Part shown: in pieces, positions 8,891 to 15,071 of the stretch
Layout: each line of letters starts with the position of its first letter
How positions within the stretch are numbered: position 1 is the stretch's first letter
Assembly (NCBI GenBank): GCA_022376515.1
Contig: WTXI01000565.1
Coordinates: 1 to 15,071, forward strand
Direction: 5' to 3'
Length of the DNA stretch: 15,071 nt
DNA from: Lactifluus volemus
Lineage: Eukaryota; Basidiomycota; Agaricomycetes; Russulales; Russulaceae
Translations under genes and position numbers: made by a program
The notes under the pieces: generated by a model
Database searches by the model: none
Told to the model about the DNA's origin: nothing
What the model saw: the letters and a program-made list of their open reading frames with translations, nothing else

Positions 8891-10120
8891 GTACGTCGCT
8901 ATCTGACTGACAGTCTTTCAAGAAAGTCATATTTTCGACCAGCTCTGCGATCGTCGATGATTTCAAACAGTCCTCGACACCAGGCCGTCTCACATGGTGT
9001 ATTTTTTCTTCGACTTTAAAGATTCTTCAAACAAGATCTTCGCGCCTTGCAAACTTCTCTTCTCGTCAGCTCTGTCGTCAATCCGAGATTTGCTTCAAGG
9101 CCCTTTTCGACTTGTACTCCACGCACGATCAGGGTAAACAACAACCAAGTGAAAGTGCACTTTCACATTGCCTCAAAAGCATGCTTCTGGGCCTGGGACA
9201 AGTCCCAATCTATCTTATTATCGACGCTCTCGACGAATGCCCTAATATTTCCAAGTCCATTGGGGTGCCTCGCTCGCGCCAAAAGGTCTTAGAGTTTCTT
9301 AAGGAACTCGTCGAGCTGCAGCTTCCGAACTTGTATATATGTGTAACAAGCCGCCCCGAGCTTGATATACGAGATTCTCTTGAACATTTAGCACGTCTCG
9401 AGCTGTCTCTGCACGACCAAGATGGCCAGAAGAAAGATATCGCCGACTACGTTCGCTCGGTAATTTATTCTGACAAGGAGCCAGTGATGAAGAAATGGCG
9501 ACAAGAAATTAAGGACCTAGTTATCAAGACGCTCTCCCAAAATGCTGACGGAATGTAAGGGTGATTGCTTACGCTGGTAACACGTTCTCACGCAAATACT
9601 CAGGTTTCGATGGGTTGTGTGTCAGCTGGAAGTGCTGAGGGAATGTCTTGCACGCAATGTCGATCGTGTCCTCAATGAATTGCCCGAATCCCTGGACGAG
9701 ACGTATCTACGTGTTCTGAAGGGGATCAAAGGCACAAACCGCGAGGATGCTTATCGCCTTTTCCAATGCCTCGTAGTGGCCACCCGACCACTTCGCGTTG
9801 AGGAACTCGGAGAAGTTCTCGCTGTTAACTTCGACAGTGGTGAAGGGATTCCGAAGTTGAACCCAGACTGGCGGTGGGAAGATCAAGAAGAGGCTCTTCA
9901 AGCTGCATGTTCGAGTTTGGTTGCCATTGTCGACACTGGCAAATCACGAGTCGTTCAATTCTCGCATTTCTCGGTGAAGGAGTTCCTTACCTCGCATCGT
10001 CTTGCCGATTCAAGTGCGGATGTCTCCCGCTATCATATTTCCCTGGAGCCCGCGCACAAGACCCTCGCACAATCTTGCCTAGGTGTCTTTCTGCGTTTGC
10101 CCTTAAACAACCTCGCTTAC

Positions 10121-10220
10121 GAAGATGACGCCGGCTCGGAGGATGAAGATAACGCCGACTCGGAGGACGAACGCTCGGAGGACGAAGACTTGAAGGACGA
10201 AGGCTGGGAGGGTGAAGATA
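10121..10220 (+). repeat. Acidic coding repeat expansion in receptor B
   Basis: Degenerate GA-rich units such as tcggaggacgaa are repeated and encode runs of Asp/Glu/Ser (SEDEDNADSEDER and similar) between the NACHT-associated region and the ankyrin repeats. Copy A has only a short version (YEDKADSEYKEK). The reading frame is kept, so the expansion is compatible with translation. Confidence 0.75.
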
Positions 10221-11141
10221 AATTTATAGATGAGTTCCCACTGGCTGAATATGCGGCTCGATACTGGGTCGACCATGCGCAATTCGGGAATGTCTCGTCC
10301 GGAATATGGAAGGGGCTGCAACTTCTTTTTGATCCGACCAAGCTTCATTTTTCGGCGTGGCTCCGTTTCTACGACATAGACGCTAAACCCACCCTTGGTT
10401 CCTTTTTCCGCTATTTCTTAAACACATACACCCGCCGCCGTCGGGCTTCCCCTCTGTATTACGCCGCACTCTGTGGATTTCGTGACCTCGCAGAGGACCT
10501 CATGGTCAGGCATCTACAAGATGTGAATGCCCGTGGCGGATGGTATCGGAGACCCCTGGTGGCTGCATTGGAAGGCAAACACTTTCATGTCGCACAGTTA
10601 CTCTATGAACACGGTGCAAAGGTTGACATTCGGGGCGCCTATAAAAGAAGACCACTATTTGCGATATCGATACAAGGCGACCCTGAAATTGTGCAGTGGC
10701 TACTCAGACATGGTGCGGATACGGATGTCCAGGACAACGTGGGTTGGACCCCACTACATAGTGCTGCTGTAAGGGGGAATTTCGAGGCAGCTCAATTACT
10801 AGTGAAACATAATGCAGACGTCAAGATCAAGAATTCCGACGGCGAAACCCAATTACATCTAGCATCGAGAGCAGGTTCTCCCGATGTGGTTCGGTTATTG
10901 CTTGTCCACGGCGCAGATATGAACGCGCGGAGTAACGATGGTTCGACCCCGCTACATCGGGCTTCTCAAAGATGGTTGTTCGAAGGAGCCCTGAAGGAAA
11001 AATTGGCGGTCGCGTGCCTATTACTCGAGCATGGAGCGGATATACGGGCGGTAGATAATAGTGCAGGACGGCATTCCAGGCTGCAGATCAAGATCATGAG
11101 GAGATGATTAAACTGCTCTCAGAGCACGTTTCCAAATGAGA

Positions 11142-11189
11142 GTATGTGCGATACCACAGCCACCCACAACTGTCACTGACAACGCTCAG
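11142..11189 (+). other. Probable 48-nt 3'-UTR intron of receptor B
   Basis: The donor GTATGT at 11142, a CTGAC branch-like motif near 11176 and the acceptor CTCAG ending at 11189 give an intron of exactly the same length as in copy A (4051-4098). It lies immediately after the TGA at 11137-11139 that ends the frame-restored receptor. Confidence 0.5.
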
Positions 11190-11321
11190 GCTTCACCCAC
11201 CCACCTCATTACCGCCATCCTCACATAGTGATGTACACTGCCATCCCAACCCTATTGTGATACGGTCGACTCAGTCAGTAACGTCGACGAGGTGTCTGTC
11301 GACGAGCGTGTCTTTGTTACT

Positions 11322-11337
11322 GTACTACTAGTAGTAC
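11322..11337. repeat. 16-nt palindrome between convergent genes
   Basis: GTACTACTAGTAGTAC is its own reverse complement. Copy A has the 12-nt core at 4202-4213. Its position between two convergent 3' ends fits a site involved in transcript ending, but that is only a guess. Confidence 0.6.
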
Positions 11338-11622
11338 TAGTTGTAAACATTTTGCGCCATGTAAATGCATATTCAAAAAATGTAACGGTGTATTGCTGCC
11401 AGTGCGCTCCAAATACGTCTGATAGGAATCCGATGTCACTCGCCATCGCGTTTTATATTGCTACTAAACTTTACATGTTTGGCATATCCCACCCAATGGC
11501 CGTGCTGATTTTGTGGTCATCCAAGTCAGATCGGATCACTTCAATGATTATAGGAGTGCGTTCCCACCACCAAACTCACAAATTCTATTAGTGAATGCAT
11601 TACCTTATCCTTGTACGTACAT

Positions 11623-12841
11623 CTACGAGGAACGACCTGATGTTTGAGTAACTACAGGCCAACACAGTTGCGGTTGGTGCAACGTTTCTAGGTAAGGCTG
11701 CCAGTGTGGCTGCGAGCAAGCCGAGATAGCCTGTTGGACTTCGTCGAAGGATTTCAATTGGCCTGGTCCCCACCTCTCAAATGCAGTATCGCGAGCGTAC
11801 GCAATATTCGCAATCTCCATCTAATTTTCCACCGTCAGCCAACCGAACAAAGCAGGGCAGTGAGAAAAGCCTACGAGGATGTCTGCTGTCATCCTTTCCA
11901 CTGGCGAGGCTGCGCTCCTGAAGCGGTGCAGGCGGTAAATACACCCTAGCCAGAGGGCGTCCGTGAAGTTCTGAGTGGAGGCGATGATCATAAGAGTGAG
12001 AAAAGGAACAAGGACGCGGACGCACATGGAGTTCCTCCTCGTAAGGCCAATGCTCGCTACCCAAAAGTACGAGTTCCTCCTTACGGACCAGCTCTGGATC
12101 GAGCAATGCCTCAAGCGGATGGTCAAATATATGTGCCACCTCACCAGGAGCCGCGCGCAGCTCCTCCAGAACGGAGAGGTCATCGAGAAAGGCTACCACG
12201 GGAGTGACCACTACCATGTACCGCGAGACGAATGGATCGAGGGTGCAGAGGGTGTGAACGTGCGGAGAGTAAGTGGGAGTGCGACTTCTTCATTTGCTTC
12301 CCTAAACTACTAGCCAAAAATCGCAAAAATCGCAAAAATCGCAGGCCATGCGTCAATGACCATTGGGAGACCAAGCGCAGGAAGGAAAAGAAAAGGGCTC
12401 ACTGCAGTTTCGACCACCCCAGCGTCCGTTTTGTCCATTTTCCCTCCTGGAAGTGCGGTCTGTCCCGGATGGGAACGCAGTTCCTTCGAGCGGGTGGTCA
12501 AGAGCACGCGTAGCTCGCCGCCGGCTCCTTCATACAACAGAACCAGCACCGCGGCGAGCTTCGAAATCGGTAGATCCGCATATCTAAAATGGGGGAGAGG
12601 GGGGGGGAAGCGCAAATCAGGTTCAAAAGTTTCAAAAAGGAAGTTGGTGCCTATGGGGCCCCGCGAGAATCGAAAGAGAGAGAACGGGGCCGCCGGCCCG
12701 GAGTTGTACGAAAATGAATGAGGATACGTACGCGTTGGAGGATTCGGGTGAATGAGCGAGCAATCGCTGTATGGCCACTCGTGAACTGGTTGAGAGTGAG
12801 GCGAGGGCAGAGTCGGAGATGCCGAATACGTGGCCAGTCAT
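11623..12841 (-). CDS. Nudix hydrolase, CoA/acyl-CoA diphosphatase (PCD1/NUDT7-like), one frameshift
   Basis: Five exons on the - strand: 12841-12732, 12583-12403, 12306-12026, 11970-11875 and 11820-11623; introns 148, 96, 55 and 54 nt. The predicted protein is about 288 aa. Exon 2 has the family signature LLTTRSKELRSHPGQTALPGG, and the Nudix box runs from GGKMDKTD over the intron into TAFREANEEVALP, with the metal-binding REANEE glutamates. Later motifs: VVVTPVVAFLDD, GSEHWPYEEEL, IYRLHRFR, IAYARDTAFERWGPGQ. Known relatives cleave CoA or its oxidised forms to 3',5'-ADP and a 4'-phosphopantetheine product, often in peroxisomes or mitochondria; no C-terminal SKL-type signal is seen here. Damage: one missing base near 12267, between LPLT and HVHT, breaks the frame and could be a base-calling error. 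The start is the ATG at 12841, followed by VFGISDSALASLS as in relatives. The upstream 277 bp contain the block that is inverted in copy A. Confidence 0.85.
12316..12342. repeat. Three 9-nt tandem repeats in Nudix B intron 2
   Basis: Three exact units of aaaaatcgc lie in the 96-nt intron immediately upstream of the catalytic-glutamate exon, ending nine bases before the acceptor. They are absent from copy A, where the start of that exon has been lost. Confidence 0.8.
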
Positions 12842-12845
12842 ATCA

Positions 12846-13071
12846 GTACAAAGGCAAGGATCAGATATCTGACCGAAAGCGCCGACAGAGACGGACGAGT
12901 CTGAGGATCTCCGGTCTCTTGGCTCCGAATCAAATTTCTCTCAAAGTTCCACACACCAACACACCGGGGGAACAGTGGAAAGGAAGTGAAAATAGGGTAA
13001 CATCGACAAAAATGATAACAAAAAAGCCCAATAACAAACGAAAACAAAGTTCACAACAATCAATGTACTAC
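12846..13071. other. Intergenic block inverted relative to copy A (Nudix B promoter region)
   Basis: This is the reverse-complement partner of 5582-5750. It lies between the Nudix B start (12841) and the third-gene stop (13119-13121), both on the - strand, so it should contain the Nudix promoter. It is bounded by AGTACA (12845-12850) and its complement TGTACT (13064-13069), a 6-bp inverted repeat around a GTAC core. No open reading frame of note is inside it. Confidence 0.75.
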
Positions 13072-13118
13072 ATACAGCTTAGACCAATGAACAAGTGATA
13101 GATCTCGTGTCATATGTT

Positions 13119-15071
13119 CTAAATCATCGTAAAACACAAGTCATCATCATCTCCGCACACCACTACCAGTACGTCCTCTTGTTCTTCTTGGCGCGTCGGT
13201 GGCGGTGGAGGTTCGATTATTTGCACTTCATCGTCATCGTCATCACCCCCTTCTACGCGTTCGACAGTTCCAGCGCCCACGTATACGGGGATACCTCCAC
13301 CGCCACCGTGCGCAAGAAACCCTTTACGCCCACGCCCAGGTCCACTAGCCGACCCAACCGTGGTGTACACATGCGGCTCAATATCAAACACCAACAAGTC
13401 TTCTTCAGTCACCCCATCAGAGTTGCGTAGCTCCTCGTCTAGCGTGCGCCGTCGCCCAGTCTTGCTTGGCTCGCCGCCTTGCGCCGATGACTCACATCCC
13501 GTCGTGTATGCCGAGCAGCTCCCGTTCCCGTCGCTGCGGGTCTTCGCTCTCGTCGCGCGCGCACAACAAGGGGTGAATCGGACACTGCGATCGCCAGTGG
13601 GTCGTCCTCGTCGTCAGATTCGTCAAGTATTCTGCGTCGCGCTGCGGATCGTGTTGGAGGGCGTGCCTTGAGTGGTGTAGGTGCAGGAAGTGGCGATCGC
13701 GGGGGACGCTTGTCAAACACACTGTGCGAGTCTTTCATGGGGCTGAGCTCGTCGAGGGGGTGTAGGCGGGCGAGGGACAGCCGCTCCCTTTTTGGGGGAT
13801 GACAGGCGAAAGAACCTGTTCCTCCGGCGATTCAGCGGCGACTACGGGTACTTGGAGGAGTGGGAGGCAACGGTTCATCAGGCACTTGCTCGGGATCTCC
13901 ATCAGAAGTGAGCGACGGCGTCACGTCCGTCCCATCCACAGAGCTCGAAGGCCACGCTCGTACGGGTATGAATGAGCGCGGAAGCTTCGAAGGTCCTGCC
14001 TCTGGTTGGCTCTGGCTTGAGACTGAGACTGAGAAGAGAAGCTCGTGTTTGTAGATTGGAAGGAAGAGTCTGCCGAGCGAGGAATTGGACCCATCAATCG
14101 ACGCTTGATCGACTGCACGCCTTCCATCGCCTGCGTATCGACCTCCCTCTTTCGCTTCTCGCCGATTGCAACGGGCCATCGACTGGGCGTGGGCGTGGTG
14201 GCCGCTGAATGCCTGCAGCGACAAACGAGTTGTCGGCGGAACTCGCACGGAGAGTGGGTCGTCCCATATCGCCGGTGCGTTATACACCTTCTTTAGTCGT
14301 ACGGACTTCATCTCCTTCAGGAACGCGGCCATCTTGTCTGCAGGTACGCCGATGGTAGGTTGTCCGACGCGCTTTGACCTTGATGGACCGTTAATCGGAG
14401 CCTCGACAGGTGTCCCAGCGTGTCGTAAGTGTGCACGAACGTCGGAAAAGGATAGTTCCGTTGATGCAGGAGTTGTTGGTATTCGGGAAGAACGAGGGAT
14501 CTATCTGGTGGTGGTGGCGGCGGTGGAGGTGGCGGTGGGGGCATGGAGTGGGAATATGAGTAGTCTGCGAGGGTCGTTGCTGGTCTCCTCGCCAGCTTTC
14601 GGGAACAAGAAAAAAAAAAAGATTGTCAATACGAAAAAAAAAATACGAGATGGAAAAACTGGGACTCGAGATGCGTACCTCCTCTCTGAGCCGTCTCACT
14701 TCCTCCTCCAACTTCTTATCTTCATACCCTGCCTTCTCCTCCCTAATCAAGGTCGTTTCCGCCTCTGTGTCCCACCATTCTTCGCGCGCTCTACGTTCCT
14801 CCCGCACAGCGGACAACTGCTTCTCCATCCCGCGCACGCGAATCTCGCTCGACGTGTCCGCGCTTACGGGTTCAAATCGCACATCGTCGCCCGCATCGAC
14901 TCTGTTTCTTCCAGCGAAAGCAGTCGACCTCGTCGGAGGCGACGATACCGCATCCGTTACAGAATCCGTCGCGCGCTGCTTGCCCTTCTCGTCCGTAACA
15001 GTCCCGACACCGTCACGGCGCCGCCACCTGCGACCCGTTCGCCGCGCCTCCCAGACAGCTCACCAAACTGA
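13119..15071 (-). CDS. Unrecognised coiled-coil / low-complexity protein, 5' end outside the window
   Basis: The gene enters from the right edge. A first visible exon (to 14679) reads VTDEKGKQRATD, then SSPPTRSTAF and a charged heptad-rich stretch (MEKQLSAVREERRAREEWW, KKLEEEVRRLREE) that should form a coiled coil. An 83-nt intron (14596-14678) follows. Next come a poly-proline run (about 12 residues), AGTPVEAPINGP, FLKEMKSVRLKKV (slightly like an actin-binding WH2 tail, not enough to name it), SADSSFQSTNTS, WPSSSVDGTDVTPSL, RRRILDESDDEDDPLAI, RRRTLDEELRNSDG, KGFLAHGGGGGIPVY, then an acidic tail with stop at 13119-13121. These conserved-looking pieces lie in different frames (changes needed near 14490, 14000, 13570 and 13440, and a TGA at 13832-13834), so either small introns are missed or the gene is frameshifted. 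Nuclear or cytoskeletal roles are possible but unsupported. Confidence 0.6.

Larger units (their letters stand above)
7633..11139 (+). pseudogene. NACHT-ankyrin STAND (fungal NLR-like) receptor, copy B, with frameshifts
   Basis: The exon plan is that of copy A: 7633-7938, 7993-8043, 8095-8287, 8335-8485, 8542-8805, 8866-8890, 8943-9554 and 9604-11139. The first two exons are intact and give a clean Goodbye-type start (FRSIFDAALNKY, then FSPAKVIFAGIGIFLA across intron 1). Compared with copy A, single bases are missing near 8130, 8262, 8445, 8484, 8652, 8667, 8732, 8971, 9025 and 9066, then again near 11060, where the frame shifts and ends at 11107 instead of 11139. No nonsense substitution is seen between the lesions. 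Walker A (PGSGKSIL), Walker B (YLIIDALDEC) and TSRPE are preserved. Exon 8 is open and encodes the winged-helix region, an acidic repeat absent from copy A, and six to seven ankyrin repeats. It may be a recent pseudogene, a source of a shortened ankyrin protein, or partly the product of base-calling errors. Confidence 0.8.
11140..11622. other. Convergent intergenic spacer (receptor B / Nudix B 3' ends)
   Basis: This is collinear with 4052-4463. It holds the probable intron at 11142-11189, a 16-nt palindrome at 11322-11337 and presumably both 3' untranslated regions. No gene was recognised. Confidence 0.6.
7071..14680. repeat. Tandem segmental duplication, copy B (three-gene unit)
   Basis: This is the second copy of the receptor, Nudix and coiled-coil gene unit. 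Its first bases match position 1 of the window almost base for base, with a few substitutions and indels. Homology with copy A ends near 14680, but the third gene simply continues past that point to the window end. The B copy of that gene is therefore the complete or parental one. If the duplication was a simple head-to-tail event, the 235 bp at 6836-7070 also belong to the start of this unit, and their partner would lie just left of position 1. Confidence 0.9.

Noticed and set aside
12584..12731. Unusually long first intron of Nudix B as a possible extra exon
   Set aside because: It is filled with G-runs (near 12590-12608) and aligns with a 106-nt intron in copy A with conserved splice sites; no conserved coding frame.
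12718..13098. 126-codon + strand frame
   Set aside because: It overlaps Nudix exon 1 antisense and the invertible intergenic block, has low-complexity composition, and is not shared with copy A.
14166..15071. 301-codon + strand frame reaching the window end
   Set aside because: It is antisense to the coiled-coil gene, includes its poly-A/T intron, and shows no domain; the - strand has heptad and poly-proline coding features.
1..15071. CRISPR array, phage, bacterial operon or complete transposase gene
   Set aside because: No regular repeat-spacer pattern, no bacterial gene structure and no transposase or reverse-transcriptase motif was found in any frame; the introns are typical of fungi.

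Overview
The window looks like a fungal nuclear genome, most likely a mushroom-forming basidiomycete (Agaricomycetes). Genes are broken by many short GT-AG introns (47-61 nt in the receptor genes, with CTAAC/CTAAT/CTGAC branch-like motifs). The dominant gene family, an N-terminal 'Goodbye'-type domain followed by NACHT ATPase and ankyrin repeats, belongs to the large STAND/NLR-like families typical of these fungi. Nothing suggests a bacterium, a virus or a complete transposon. All calls come from reading and hand-aligning the sequence; no database was searched.

The layout is a tandem segmental duplication. Copy A (about 1-6835) and copy B (about 7071-14680, or from 6836 if the spacer belongs to the unit) carry the same three genes in the same order. 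They are a + strand NACHT-ankyrin receptor gene (A 612-4051, B 7633-11139), a convergent - strand Nudix hydrolase gene of the CoA-diphosphatase (PCD1/NUDT7-like) type (A 4464-5571, B 11623-12841), and a - strand gene for an unrecognised coiled-coil/low-complexity protein (A 5779-6835, truncated; B 13119 to beyond 15071). Copy B runs on into the coiled-coil part of the third gene while copy A stops at an exon/intron boundary, so B is probably the parental locus for that gene.

Every gene carries some damage. Receptor A has an open NACHT, winged-helix and ankyrin part (exons 4-8, 1305-4051) but three small deletions in its Goodbye region. Receptor B has an intact Goodbye start and an open ankyrin part, but about ten single-base deletions cluster between 8130 and 9066. 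I found no nonsense substitution between these lesions in the receptor genes, so they are either young or base-calling errors. Nudix A is a clear pseudogene: the catalytic half of its Nudix box is gone. Nudix B needs one base to be complete. The third gene needs several frame changes in both copies.

The most unusual structures are a 25-nt micro-exon holding just the Walker A core of the receptor in both copies, a roughly 170-225 bp intergenic block inverted in one copy relative to the other, a conserved 48-nt intron at or just after the receptor stop codon, and a 15-bp-stem hairpin upstream of receptor A whose left arm is mostly missing in copy B. The receptor presumably acts in non-self recognition or regulated cell death. 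No direct functional link to the neighbouring Nudix gene is shown; co-duplication is the only evidence.
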